The notes: generated by a model not told the origin, from the sequence alone. Positions 38,050-49,077 are shown, numbered from the stretch's first letter. The stretch: DNA of 64,000 nucleotides from Favolaschia claudopus (GCA_037176885.1 JAWWNJ010000041.1:558001-622000), one strand, 5' to 3'. Numbers and translations are program-made.

Positions 38050-39083
38050 TTACGCCGTAGTTCGAGTCCACTCTACGAGCTCCTCTGCCCATTCCTCGCC
38101 TTGCCCCGTTCCCAGCGCCATGGATAAGCTGATATGATTATGCACCTTCGCAGTTATAAGTTTCGCGTTCACCTCCTTCTTTGCCAATTCTTGGTGAAAA
38201 TCGCGCAACACAGTCTTGAACCACTCGGGATCGTTTTCGCATGTAATTAGTACCAACCGAGGAAGAAGCTTCATCGAAGCTTCATTCACCCGGCGAAGCA
38301 GGGCGAGAGGATTGTGTAGCTGCGTCGCTGAGGCAGAGCCATAATATATGTCCGCCTTCTCGCGCACATCCGCCCCTCCGCCCTCAGACTCTCCTTCAAA
38401 ATGAAACGGAGCAGAAGCAATGGCAACACCCTTGATTCTTCGAGCGAGCTCCGGAGCACCGGCAAGAATAGAGGTCTCAAGAAACATCGTCACAGTATGC
38501 GTCCCTCCCGCGGAATGTCCTAAGAAGAATACGGTCGAAAGGTCGGCATTCGGGCCAAGCTCGTCGGGGTGATCCACCGCCCATTTCAGGGCATCTCGAA
38601 GATCTTCGGCAGGTCCTGGGTATGTAGTTTGCGGGGCCAAACGGTAGTCCGGAATAACGGTGATAAACCCTTTTGATGCGAAGTACAATCCAACGTTTCC
38701 ATATGCGAGATCTGCTGGGGCAGGAAGGGTGCGCCCGCCTGAGGCAAATCCGCCACCATAGACATAGAATAGAATAGGAAAATTATCGGTTGTAACGGAA
38801 GAGGGAGGATAGTATACGTCGAGCTGAGCAACATGAAGCGAAAGTCAGAATTCCAACCAAACAAATCGCGAACCAAATTACGCGCCTGATGCCGCTCTGT
38901 TGCGCCATATTTGAAGGTATTTCGAGCGTCCAGAATCGCTTGCCTCTTCGGGGCAAGTAGCGGAATCAACGTCGAAATTGCTATGGATGATTAGTTTCCG
39001 TGCAACCAGTGTGATACAAGCAGCTCACTCGGGAAGACAACCTTCATGATGTCAGTTTCCTGCATTTGCGCGATTGCGTCCAT
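38050..39083 (-). CDS. Alpha/beta-hydrolase fold-3 esterase-like protein
   Basis: A minus-strand gene with proposed start ATG 39083 (MDAIAQMQETDIMKVVFP). An intron of about 50 nt joins to LIPLLAPKRQAILDARNTF, and another to LDVYYPPSSVTTDNFPILFY. The oxyanion motif is VYGGGF instead of the usual HGGGF, a variant seen in some fungal members. The nucleophile elbow is FFLGHSAGGTH. The acid is likely Asp in ENDPEWF and the His in VHNHISLSM. ITVIPDYRLAPQTTYPG is the typical block after the oxyanion region. About 320 residues, no signal peptide, so probably cytosolic. Substrate unknown: small-molecule ester, carbamate or lactone hydrolysis are all possible in this family. The stop at 38050 lies just beyond the convergent DUF6593 gene. 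Confidence 0.82.
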
Positions 39084-39745
39084 GATGTTGAAAGACTTAG
39101 ATCAAGAGAAATCAATAGTGCAAGTGCCAGTGTGAGATGGGAGATAATGAGAAATGCGTTTTTTTCTCGCACTTATGAATATTGTGCAGCCGGATCACGC
39201 AGAATTTAGTCAGTGTCGGTTGGTCTGATAACAGTTCCGAACACTGATTCGTCCACCAAAATCTTCGCGGCAGCGGAGACTCCCGATTGCCGGCGTAATG
39301 GAAATTATCATCCGAGTTCCACCAGAGCCCATGGCTGAGGATCAGAGGCGGCACGGTCTTTCGGGAACGAGATACAGACAAATGAATCTCTCTTTTATAC
39401 AGGTAAATATTTCCACGGTTATTGAGGTAGAGAGTGAATTGCTATGAAACTACCGACGAGTTGAATGGGAACGGACGACTAATTGATGATCGGAAGGGAA
39501 CAATTGATGGCATCCGAGTTCACTCTTTAGCAGCAAGTAAACATGAACATGATACTTACAGATGATGCGAAAGCACAGATTTCTCCGTAAATAGCCAAGA
39601 TTGGCCCGCAGGCTACGAGACATTGAAGGCCCGACAGGAAATAGAGGAAGGGTGGCAAAAGTGGACATCAAAATTTATCGAACGGAGCAAAAAGACGTAT
39701 CTTATCGCTCATCAAACAGTTGAAACTCTCTACTGTGCAGTGGAG
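39084..39745. other. Intergenic, no protein gene seen
   Basis: 660 bases between the hydrolase start and the tRNA gene. Short minus-strand frames here have no recognisable features. Confidence 0.45.
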
Positions 39746-39830
39746 TGGCTTCACCGCGGATCGAACGCGGGACCTTCAGATGGACTGTACTTCTTCAGTC
39801 TGCTGCTCTCCCAAACTGAGCTATGAAGCC
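39746..39830 (-). tRNA. trnF-GAA: tRNA-Phe(GAA) with 11-nt intron
   Basis: Read on the minus strand: acceptor GGCTTCA pairs with TGAAGCC plus discriminator A. The D arm is GCTC-AGTTTGGGA-GAGC, the anticodon loop CTGAAGA with anticodon GAA, the variable region AGGTC, and the T arm CCGCG-TTCGATC-CGCGG. An 11-nt intron (AAGTACAGTCC) lies one base 3' of the anticodon, the canonical position. The outermost anticodon-stem pair appears as G-A (27-43), a mismatch, with the other four pairs good. An A/B-box pattern for RNA polymerase III is present within the gene. Confidence 0.95.
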
Positions 39831-40130
39831 ATTGATGTGCAGGTCAAAGGTGGCAACCATGATCGGTCTAGATTGATCGTGTTGAACTTTTCTCCGAATC
39901 CGGTCACCGTGAGAAAGGACTTCTGCCGAGAAAGCCGAACGCCGAGTGATGCCCGAAAATTGGTTGCCCAAAAACACGTCATCCAGCTTTTTCCTTTCCC
40001 TTTCATCCACGACGCCCACCCCACCGTCACGGTGCCCCTCTAAATACAGAGTCGGAAATTGAACCAACACGTGTCTCGTGTTCGACTTTCTTTCTTGCGC
40101 GTCCCCACCGCCTTTTTGTCACATAGCACC

Positions 40131-41244
40131 ATGCCCCGACAGCTCGATATGCCCAGGCTTTCCATGCCTGAATGTACGCTCTTCATTGCATTCGTTCTGC
40201 CAATTCGTCAGCTTAGCGTTTGATTTCATCTCCCCAGATACCCCGGAGCTCGAGTACACCATGGATCTCGGCGCAGAATCCCGCGTCTCTACGCCTCGCC
40301 CCGACGACTCGCCTGCAGCACCGTCACCGATACGAACGCGGAGCTGGCGGCCGGAGGGGGTCGAGCGCGAGCAGCAGGCGCACTCGACTGCTTATGACTC
40401 GGATGGGAAGTTGAAGGTCGCGGCACGCGCACGCCGTGCAGCTGCTCGAGATTGTGGGATTTGGTGAGTTTTTTCTGGGTCGTGTGAGATGCAATCCTTT
40501 TTTTCTGACCGAGAAATCGTTGGTCTGTGGGGATGTAGCGAAGAGGTAGCAATCGATCCTGTCAAGACTCAATGCTGCGATGCGTTGTTCTGTAGGCAGC
40601 ATATCGAGGAGGTGCGTTCTCCTGCTTCCTCATTTTTCTTACCGTTGTTCATCTGTTCATTTCGCTATCATTCTACAGTGGATCTACGCTCCCCGCGCTG
40701 ACGGCCTCTGCCCCTCATGTACAGGCCCCTGCGTCCTTCCTCCCTCTCGCCCACACTCTCCCTCACACCATTCCTCACCGACCAAACCATCTTCCCCACC
40801 CACCCGCGACATCCTCACCGACTCCCTCCGCCGCGGCGCCAGCTCCAGCAGCACCACCACCCTCCGCCCCCTTCCGCGCCCCCGCACCCCGCCTTCCACC
40901 CCGTCGCACTCTGGATCCCATACCCCCATCTCCCCGCCTTCACGTCCTGGCACACCCACGTCGTCGTCGGCGGCGGCATCGACGAAACCGAAATACAGCC
41001 GTCCAGGCATGGACGCGCTAGTGCGGCTGTTGAGCGGGCTTGCGGCGTTGTTGTTGCTGCTCGGTGCGCTTAGCCGTCGCGGAGGAGGGGGGAATAGTGT
41101 CAGCGTTAGTGTGACGCCGGATTCGTCGAGTCTTAGTGGAAATGGAGGGGGAGCGGGAGCGGGAGTAGAGAATCTCGGCACCGCGAACGGCGTTCCGGTT
41201 GGTGTTGGTATGGGGGTTGACGCGAGTAATGTTGTTGCGGGGTG
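40131..41244 (+). CDS. RING-type zinc-finger protein with C-terminal membrane anchor
   Basis: The spliced reading starts at ATG 40131 (MPRQLDMPRLSMPE). After an intron (about 40174-40238) it gives YTPELEYTMDLGAES and a Ser/Pro/Arg-rich segment. KVAARARRAAARDCGIC opens a RING-like finger that continues over the next intron (about 40464-40538) as EEVAIDPVKTQCCDALFCRQ, then HIEE. After another intron (40613-40677) comes WIYAPRADGLCPSCTGPC. Cys/His spacing (CxxC...CC..FCxxHI...CPxC) fits a C3HC4-type E3 ligase finger. A long Ser/Thr/Pro-rich linker (HSPSHHSSPTKPSSPPTR) follows, then a single helix, LVRLLSGLAALLLLLGALS, and a Gly/Ser/Val-rich tail ending at TGA 41242-41244. This predicts a membrane-tethered ubiquitin ligase facing the cytosol. 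Organelle and substrates are unknown. Confidence 0.75.
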
Positions 41245-41813
41245 ATTGATGGTGGTGGTGGTGGTGGTGGTAAGGATGTGGTTCAACACCTTGGGCCAAG
41301 GTAATTTACTTACTTAACTGCCGTTATTCTGTCTTTCAGTGGTTCAATAATTCGATCTCTACTCTAGCATCTTCTCTCACCTCGCATCTCTCGTTGGCTA
41401 TCATATCACGGAATTCATGAAGTACCCAATTACAATACAGTATGCTCTCGCTCAATGAATTTCCTTCTTTTGGAACAAATTTCTTCGTTATAAGACTGAG
41501 TTTCTTCTCGAAGGTGGCGTCCAGAGGTGCAAACCCATTGGTTTCGCTTTCTCCCTCAATCCGTTGCCAAGCTATCGACCACAACGCACTTCTTTCCACC
41601 TCTAACATCTCCTCGCATCTCTCGCTGATTCTACGACGATCTTCACGAATTACTCTCTTACAGCTACGGTCTTAGCATGGTCTCAGTCGAGGTTGATATT
41701 ATATTCAGGTCTGATCGTACGCTTATGAGCTGTACTCGTATTTCCCGAATGAATTTGACTCTGAATTCCTAGATGATATTCGATGAGGAAAAATGAGTGA
41801 TACTATTTGCCCA
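41245..41813. other. Convergent intergenic region
   Basis: 570 bases between the 3' ends of the RING gene (+) and cupin copy B (-). Nothing coding was supported; it must hold both terminators. Confidence 0.45.
41251..41270. repeat. (GGT)n microsatellite
   Basis: A perfect GGT tract immediately 3' of the RING gene stop codon. Confidence 0.85.
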
Positions 41814-42548
41814 CTAATCCTTTTTATCGCGAGGAAACCTGTTTGGATCCAATCTCAGCCTGTCATCCGGAAGCTTGTAGCCCAGCAACGAAGCCAGCCA
41901 TCCGCCAAACCCCACAATGAGCTATGTCAGTCAAGGTATGTGAGTTGGCAATCGAGTATGAATTCGAATGAAGCACTCACAGGAACCTCCAGCCATCGCA
42001 ACCCAGTGGGTAGCTTCGGGTAGGTGTCTCCGTAGTAGAAAATTTGCAAGATGCGGAGAGGAGAGGACATGATCCCGGGTACCGCCAGGTTGCGGAAGAA
42101 ATACGTCTTTTGTTCGGTCTAAATCGTTCGTGTAAGCAGTCGCTCCTCTTTCGCAGACGAGATTAAAGAAATAACAAAAAAAGAACAGAGCGGAACACCT
42201 GCGCACCATGTCATACGACATCTCCTCGAAAACCAGCTCCTCGCCTTCAAACGCCTCAAGACTGTGCACCACGCCTCTCTTCGTGACACACGGCCCATCC
42301 TCCGGAGTGAAAATCCTCTTGACGCTGTTCTGCGTGACGATGACACGCCCTTTCAAGACGACGTGCTCCTCGTCGTGCGCGGCGTGCCAGTGCGGGGGGA
42401 CGTATAGCTTCTCGGCGGTGGGGGTGCAGTGGACGCGGCTGCGCAGCGGGCCGGGGGAGGAGAGGATGGTCATTGTGATGCCGCGTTGGAGGGACCAGGT
42501 GGAGGCGGTGAGGGGGTCGCCCGGGGTGGGAGGGGTGGTGGTGGACAT
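41814..42548 (-). CDS. Cupin-domain protein (copy B)
   Basis: Paralogue of the gene at 18877. ATG 42548 gives MSTTTPPTPGDPLTASTWSL. Cupin motif 1 is VPPHWHAAHDEEHVVLKGRV and motif 2 KRGVVHSLEAFEGEELVFEE, keeping the two His and Glu metal ligands. An intron (about 42117-42210) joins to TEQKTYFFRNLAVPGIMSSP, then LRILQIFYYGDTYPKLPTGL, and another (41936-41987) joins to LIVGFGGWLASLLGYKLPDD and a basic end stopping at 41814. Exon order and intron places match copy A, with roughly half to two-thirds of residues shared by eye. A foldback element sits 52 bp upstream of the ATG, where promoter or 5' leader is expected. Reaction unknown. Confidence 0.82.
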
Positions 42549-42608
42549 GGAGGTAGGTGTTAGTTAGTTAGAGTTTGGGGGACGAGGGTAAGCGAGACTT
42601 GACGGCAG

Positions 42609-43111
42609 CAGTCTCCTACCCAGCCTCACTTCCGAGTGTTGGGGAGTCACTGAGGGCGAAGATTCACTGTAAATTCACTATGTGTAATATTGATTGACAA
42701 ATCTGATCTTATTACTCCCGAACTTCAAACCCCCAACACTCTCCAGGGAGGCTGGCATAAAACAACCGTAAACAACATAGCCACCTGCTTGAACAATTTT
42801 TTCGTGTGCCGGCTCGTCATCTGCCTTGACCATATAAAAACCGGGAGGAGACTTCAAATGCGCTTCTGAGCTGTTTGGAGCCTGGAACCCATTTTTGTGC
42901 GTCGCAAAATATCGACAACGAATATTTTCGGAAATGTGGCTATGTTGTTTACGGTTGTTTTATGCCAGCCTCCCTGGAGAGTGTTGGGGGTTTGAAGTTC
43001 GGGAGTAATAAGATCAGATTTGTCAATCAATATTACACATAGTGAATTTACAGTGAATCTTCGCCCTCAGTGACTCCCCAACACTCGGAAGTGAGGCTGG
43101 GTAGGAGACTG
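42609..43111. mobile_element. 503-bp foldback MITE with 9-bp TSD, upstream of cupin B
   Basis: The arms 42609-~42785 and ~42935-43111 are nearly perfect inverted copies, starting CAGTCTCCTACCCAGCCTCA on each strand. The ~150-bp centre is unpaired. The flanks repeat TGACGGCAG at 42600-42608 and 43112-43120, a 9-bp target duplication. Long TIRs with a 9-bp duplication point to a Mutator-like (MULE) MITE. The near-perfect arms imply a recent origin. No coding capacity. Confidence 0.88.
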
Positions 43112-43120
43112 TGACGGCAG

Positions 43121-44090
43121 GTCTTAAAGAGACATGCATGCAGCCTCGCCGTGGCCGCGTATGGCGAACGGGATGACCCGTGGCAGCTGACACCGGCATA
43201 CCGATCAGGTTCAATTGCTGAATTGTGTTGAGCAATTCAATGAGCGGTTTGATGATTTTTTCCTTCTTGCTTCCATTTGCGTGTAACTTGCTGACATTTC
43301 GACTACATCCCGGTAATTAGGCTCGCAATGTTCCGCACATCGTAAGTTACCTGGACAATGTGAGAGATCTTAACCAAACCGAGACATCACATAGGCAAGG
43401 GCTCTGGGTTCAATTACTTATGATTCGCCTCGGCCCTTCAGCATCGATATCCTCCCATACCAAACCCCCTCCTCCAGTGTCCAATTAATTTGGGAATTTC
43501 TTTCTAGCGTTGACTCAGACACCCTGCCGAGGCGACGGTTGTTCAAGTTGTCCAAATTGAAATTGGCTCGCATGCACTCTGAATCCGCAATGCGCATCCG
43601 GTACGAAAAAGTTTCTTCGAGGGTCCTGAAATATAATTCACGCGCCGGCGTATGTTTCACTTTCTTGTATGTACTTCTCCCGGATCCAGTAGTTGGTTGC
43701 TATCCACACGGCCAGACACGGCCCCGCCCTTGTCCAGTTCGATCTGAGACAGTTCAAGGCTATGGAGGTTGAACGTTGAGTCTTGGAGGATCGATTTGAT
43801 TGCTGACACCCTTTTCTGGGGCAGAACAGCTGAGTGTTGAAACTGGCGCGTCCTTTTTGCTATAGGCATGCATGATATTGCAGGGACGTGGACTCTCTGC
43901 TGTTCATAAAAAGGTGGCGGCATTAGAAACGAGTCCAGATTTTCTGCCAATTTCCTCATATTGTAAGTCTGAATATAGATTCTGTTTCACCCTTCAACCT
44001 AAAGGCTAATGCCAAGGCTGGTTACACAGCATGATAATAAGTATTATGATTCAAATCGATCTCAGGATGCAAGTACTTAAGACCATAATG
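43121..44090. other. Intergenic, possible eroded gene fragment
   Basis: No supported gene. Minus-strand frames near 43657-43959 and 43418-43660 could join over an intron-like gap and look mildly protein-like (LELSQIELDKGGAVSGRVDS; FRTLEETFSYRMRIADSE). No family is recognised and no start is convincing. Confidence 0.3.
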
Positions 44091-44780
44091 CTAGAAGGTA
44101 AGAAGCCGCCAAACATCGGGCATCGAGGTTGGAGACAGCCCACCAAATTTCGTCTGACCCAACAAAAAGTCAACCTTCTTCACACCCTGCCTTTTCTCCT
44201 CTCGATACCCGCGCCGACCCTGCAGCTTCGCACAACGCCTAAAATACTCCTGAGCTGCGCGCTCTTTCCTCTTCTGCGTCTCCAACCCAACGAAATCCTC
44301 CTCCTTCACGCTTGTTCGAAGAAAATCGTAGATCAGAGCGAACACATCCGTTACGGTGACGTGCTCGCCGTTAAACGTAGCGGATATGGGAATTATCCAG
44401 GGAAGGTCTGGGATGACGAGGGAGATGGAGGGTTGTGGAGGTGTAATAGCGGGTTCGATGAAGGATGATGTGGGGCCGCTGGGGAGCTCGCTCGTTAGGA
44501 CCCCGAGATGGCGGTTGAGGTCTAGAGTAAGGAGAGGGGATATCTCGCATGCGAGGAGTCTGTGTGGGCGTGCTTTGGGTTGGGCAGAGCTGATGCGTGA
44601 CAAGGGAGGCCGATGGGCAGGCGGAGTATGAGGAGTTGTGGGAGTGGGAAGAGGAGGGGGAGTTTTTATCCCGCCTCGTGAGGAGTTCCGACGAGGAAAG
44701 AGTGGAATATAAAGCGGTGAGGATGTTCGAGGGGGATAGAAAGTAGTATTGGGGGAGAAGCGGACGTGTTTCTCTCGCAT
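44091..44780 (-). CDS. DUF6699-domain protein (copy A)
   Basis: Single exon. I choose ATG 44780 (MREKHVRFSPNTTFYPP) because the paralogue begins MPGKHVRFATEKTIYPA; an upstream in-frame ATG at 44924 has no counterpart there. The N-terminus is Pro/Ser-rich (TPPPLPTPTTPHTPPAH). The folded C-terminal part matches the DUF6699 pattern of basidiomycetes: LLTLDLNRHLG, ISLVIPDLPWIIPISATFNG, HVTVTDVFALIYDFLRTSV, EYFRRCAKLQGRRGYREEKR, GVKKVDFLLGQTKFGGLSP and PDVWRLLTF. About 230 residues. No signal peptide. Function unknown in this family, which is often present in several copies per genome. Confidence 0.75.
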   Translation of the reverse strand: MREKHVRFSPNTTFYPPRTSSPLYIPLFPRRNSSRGGIKTPPPLPTPTTPHTPPAHRPPLSRISSAQPKARPHRLLACEISPLLTLDLNRHLGVLTSELPSGPTSSFIEPAITPPQPSISLVIPDLPWIIPISATFNGEHVTVTDVFALIYDFLRTSVKEEDFVGLETQKRKERAAQEYFRRCAKLQGRRGYREEKRQGVKKVDFLLGQTKFGGLSPTSMPDVWRLLTF

Positions 44781-45545
44781 GGTTTTTAGTAGGGCATGTA
44801 TGATGACCTTGTCTATAAAGATGAACGTGGCAGCCAATAAGCAGATTTGACGTAGATGTGACGAGTCCGATGATACCGATGAATTTATTTCCGAATTTTG
44901 GCTAGTATTGTACAAGTGCTTCAATGATACTTACTGCCACTGGCAGCTACTCGTCTTCTAGGGCTCACTACATAGGAACGCCAAAAACGAGCTGTCGTAG
45001 CGCGGAAGCTTGACAGGAAATATCGATCCTCGAAACTTTAAACGGCAGCTGACCTCCAGGTGTGGGAGCCCTTACAATCTATCTTCGTCGGTTTCAACGC
45101 AATCTCGACGTCAGTTTTCAACTTGCCGGAATGCCGAACGAACCGGGAAACGCCGCAGGGATTCCACGTGAGGAAAACGCGCTGATTGGAACATTGCTAC
45201 AAAGACAAACACACCTCCATTTAAGTTACCAGAACAGGTCCATGCTACTATGTGGTTTGGGATTTTGCTTAGACGAATCGGCCCCGGAGAATCTTGAATC
45301 AAGCTGTATAGGAGATTGAGGGGGAATCTTTTGAGTTGGCTTCGGCGTGGCCGCCGGGATTTGAGCATTAAAGTACAATTCGGAGGTCGTAAGTATGCGT
45401 ATCATAAGTAATAGTACATTGAGTATGATATTTATAACGGGAAAACTTTGCGGGGTATAGTTATGTGATAACTAGAATGTCAACAATCATTCCTGGTGTC
45501 GTGAAAATTAAATTCGAAAAGGATTAGTCGTTAAAGTCGTAGCGT
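44781..45545. other. Spacer between DUF6699 paralogues
   Basis: About 760 bases. Only one short unsupported plus-strand frame (45062-45319). It presumably contains the promoter of copy A and terminator of copy B. Confidence 0.45.
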
Positions 45546-46217
45546 TCATACGACGTGGAGGCGCCAAACATCGGCAGGTCCCGCAGCGGAGAGTCCACGG
45601 AATTTGGTGTTTCCCATGAGGAAATCCACGCGCTTCACACCGTGTTTCTTCTCCTCCTCGTACCCGCGATGCCCATGCAGACGCATATACCGCTCCGTAT
45701 ACGCCTCCGACACGCGTCGCATGAGTTTCTGCTGCTTGAGTGCGTGGTATTCCACCGCGGTGACATTCGTCCGGAGAGAGCGGTGGAGTGCCTGCAGCAC
45801 GTCGGACACCGTGACGTAGTGCCCGTTGGACGAGGCTGCAACGGAGATGGACCAGGGGAGGTGCGGCGTGACGATGGTGAGGCTCGCCTGGGGAGGGGAG
45901 ACAGCGGAGTCGGAAAAGCCTGAGGTCGAGACGTGGTGGTAGTGCGTGGTTATCGCGGACGGGGAGCGGGTGAGGTCGAAGTTGAGGATGGGATCGCTGT
46001 CCGCGAAGGCAAGGAGCTTATGGGCGCGCGTGCTGGGTGAGTGCGAGTCGGTCGTGTGAGAGCGACGCGGGGGGTGGGGAGTGTGCGCAGGTAGAGCGAC
46101 ATATTGGACGGGGGGTGAGGGGGTATTCGATGAAGAAATTGTATGGGCCCTTTGGAGTAGGGCAGGAGCAGGATAGATAGTCTTCTCAGTCGCAAAGCGG
46201 ACGTGTTTTCCTGGCAT
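45546..46217 (-). CDS. DUF6699-domain protein (copy B)
   Basis: Single exon from ATG 46217 (MPGKHVRFATEKTIYPA) to the stop at 45546, about 223 residues. The same blocks as copy A are present: ILNFDLTRSP, SLTIVTPHLPWSISVAASSNG, YVTVSDVLQALHRSLRTNVT, YTERYMRLHGHRGYEEEKKH, GVKRVDFLMGNTKFRGLSA and PADVWRLHVV. The two genes are tandem on the minus strand about 770 bp apart, a local duplication that has diverged substantially. A further in-frame ATG at 46280 is possible. No localisation signal. Function unknown. Confidence 0.75.
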   Translation of the reverse strand: MPGKHVRFATEKTIYPAPALLQRAHTISSSNTPSPPVQYVALPAHTPHPPRRSHTTDSHSPSTRAHKLLAFADSDPILNFDLTRSPSAITTHYHHVSTSGFSDSAVSPPQASLTIVTPHLPWSISVAASSNGHYVTVSDVLQALHRSLRTNVTAVEYHALKQQKLMRRVSEAYTERYMRLHGHRGYEEEKKHGVKRVDFLMGNTKFRGLSAAGPADVWRLHVV

Positions 46218-49077
46218 GCACTTGGGGTGGGTGGTTATGGGTGTGGGTGCTCCGAGTGGGAGTGGTGGAATGGGGGACAAGATTCCGGAAGCGCCTTACT
46301 TATATCTGAAATCCGCACGCTTGTGGGGGAGCGCAGATCCCGACGTGATTCATGCGCTGATACAGTGCTGATACGGTCGCGATACCGCCTCAAAAAGGAT
46401 AGCCTTCGCTCAGCTGACCATAAATGGATCCGTCATCCGATGATCTCAACAGCACTTGCGGAGCCGGCTGTGCTGACGGAGCGACCATTTTGTGCTTTGA
46501 AAATTCACCGGAGCTTGCGAAACGAATTCTAGACAACGGGGCCGAAACACGGAAAAAATGACTCGATTTCCCCCTCCTCCCAGCAGTGGTCGGGGCATCG
46601 CTGGCCATCGAGCCTTGAAGTCGAAGAAATCGGTGCCGTCGGCACATCAGTGCAACATCATCACTGTATACAGCAAATGATGTAAGTCGGCTGTCGATGT
46701 CTGTCGTCCGTCCATTTTTGTGCGGGGCGGTGTAGACAATCTTCTTCCCCATGCAGTCGCTAGCCTCATGGAGCCGCACTGCAGACTCTTAAGCGAAGGG
46801 CAAGAATGACCGCCGCATCCGCAGCGAAGGCGCGGTGGAGCATTGACGCAGGGTAAATTTTCGAACCTGGAGCCATTTGACACGTCAGAGCCGTGGGTGT
46901 CGTCGCTGCGGAGCCTCCGTCGCCGAAAGAGTAGTTCGTAACCGCCAAGTCGGATTCGGAACGCGCTATGTTTCGTTTCAGAAACGCACTGTTGGAGCTT
47001 TGGCTCTACTATTCCTGGGGAAAATTGAGTCTTACTTCGCTAATGGGTTTTGAGCTAGAGGATCAGTCAAAAGCATTCCTAGATGAAAGAATGAAAGAAA
47101 GCTACTCGTACAGTAGCACGAAGTCAATTTTGGTAAGGCGGTGGTTGAGGCGGCGGCGGCGGCGGCGACTTTAATGAGTGGCTTTTGCCCAAGGCTCGCT
47201 GGCATACCTTCTGAGAATGGATGGTGAGAGGAATAACATTCATGGGCTGATTCTAGCGCGTGCCTTCGGTAACGTTAGCGATTTCCTTCGCGGTGTGGTG
47301 AGCAAGACTGCTTATGCAGCTACAGCGCCTAAATGGCGGTCCAGAAGATTCTTTACAAGTCAACGCTCTGAAAAGGCTCCAGCTGTAGACGCGAGCGGCG
47401 ATTATCAATATTGGTAGGGATAACTCTTAGGCGCGCGCGCGTCCAGAGCCTCTAAAGCATTTGAGCAAACATAATATCGTTGATTCATAGGGCACAGATG
47501 CAAAGTCAAGCCAGACTTTACTAGCTTGACTAGCTACCGGCAAAACATCGAGAATTGTGCTGACCGTCATGGAGGAAGGGAAGACAGGTTGTGACATGTG
47601 ACCGTTACACGATCACATCATTGTGTGCTACTGTTTACGGTACCGACGCACCTTGCAGAGAGCTTTGACCCTTGGCCTTATCGATAGCTGTTTCTTCTAG
47701 CAACACCGGCGGTCGAAGGTCTGCGACATGTGCTGCCAAAGGTGCTGTATCAATCATCGACGTCCACGGAGGCCCTCAAATCAAGACTTGATCAATTGAC
47801 CATTGCTCGACGCACATTGCATCCTGACATTGTCAATTTGCACATGCCACTCTGCAACTCGGTCTTGCGCGTTACTTGAACTGGACTTGTTTGATGAGAT
47901 ATGGAACGACGATAGCTTTCTCCGACTAGACCTAAGACCGGAAAACGGCTCCACTGATTACACCAGCAAATTTTCTTGCGTCTAATAGGCGACATCCTAA
48001 TATTGTCCTACTGACCATTTACTACCCCGAAGAGGTGTCATTTCCAAATGACCATTGACTATCTTGCTTGATCTGCTGGCTAGCTTCCGAAGCTCCGAAG
48101 CGGATGTACCAGTCATACACTAAAATCGGTTCAGGGCAGGATCTGGCCACAACGTTAACTCTACTACGTGGAAGCGGCGCAAAGTTCCCCTGTTTCACAA
48201 CGACTCAATACGTTCGAGAGCCTTCATGAAGAAGATGATGAACCTATCGGTTCAAGGTTTTCTTAGTTTCGGATCCTCAGCAAAACCTTGTTCCTCCGCT
48301 TGCAGGAATTCACCAACCGACATTCCGTCGCAAAATGAAACGAAAATTCCCCACTGGCCTCTTCCGATACCGTCCACAGCTTTCTCTCCATTTGCGGGAT
48401 ATTTGCGATCAGCCCCGAGTTGTTCATTGGCTCCGTTCGAGTCGAAGAGGTAAGCTCCTAAAAATTAGAATATCTTCAGAAATACCACTGATTCTTCGTC
48501 AGATAGTTGCGTCTGGAACGTGTGCCGACGTAGACTGAATCCAGCGATTTTTCCCCTGAACGCCTGGATAGTGTTTTCGCAAAGATTTCATTCGCGTTTT
48601 TAACTTGATGATATATCTCGCTTGGATGTTCTGGAAGCGGAAGCGAGGAGCTTAGGAAGGATGAGTTTGGTGAAGAAGAATGGCGCCATGTGGGCGATTG
48701 GCTTTGCTTTCGAGGCTGTAGGCCCTAGGGTGTGAAGGCGACTAGTACGATCAGGGCTGCCGTGTTGTAGATGACGACCTGAGATGTGAGGCTATTGCGA
48801 TTAAAGTTGATGGGGAGAGAGGTACACGGATATGCTCGGAATATTCATTCACCTCGTCTTACAAACAGCATATCACGAGCAGAACTCGAGGGTGAGGAGA
48901 GACATGTGTTTAAAGAGGGTGTTTGTTGAGAATATCCTCCTCGTAAACCTTCATGTAAACACTCGGCGTGTCAACAACCACCGAGAAAAGAAATCAATTG
49001 CGGCGATTCAGCGAAAAAACGCAAGGAGGCACGATACTAATGACCCAATTTCTGTTCACCATCCGCTTGAATGAATC
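46218..49077. other. 2.9-kb gene-poor stretch
   Basis: No gene could be supported. Short frames on both strands have no start context or motif I recognise. It includes a (CGG)n tract at about 47149-47168, a CGCGCG run near 47430 and AT-rich patches. Decayed gene or element sequence is possible (e.g. 48240-48540) but not provable by eye. Confidence 0.4.
47149..47168. repeat. (CGG)n microsatellite
   Basis: An uninterrupted CGG tract of about six to seven units. Confidence 0.8.

Noticed and set aside
40684..41299. Long antisense frames opposite the RING gene
   Set aside because: Shadow of the Ser/Pro-rich coding sequence on the plus strand, where the RING Cys/His pattern is clear.
45062..45319. 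85-codon plus-strand frame between the DUF6699 copies
   Set aside because: Lacks any recognised feature and sits in the promoter of copy A.
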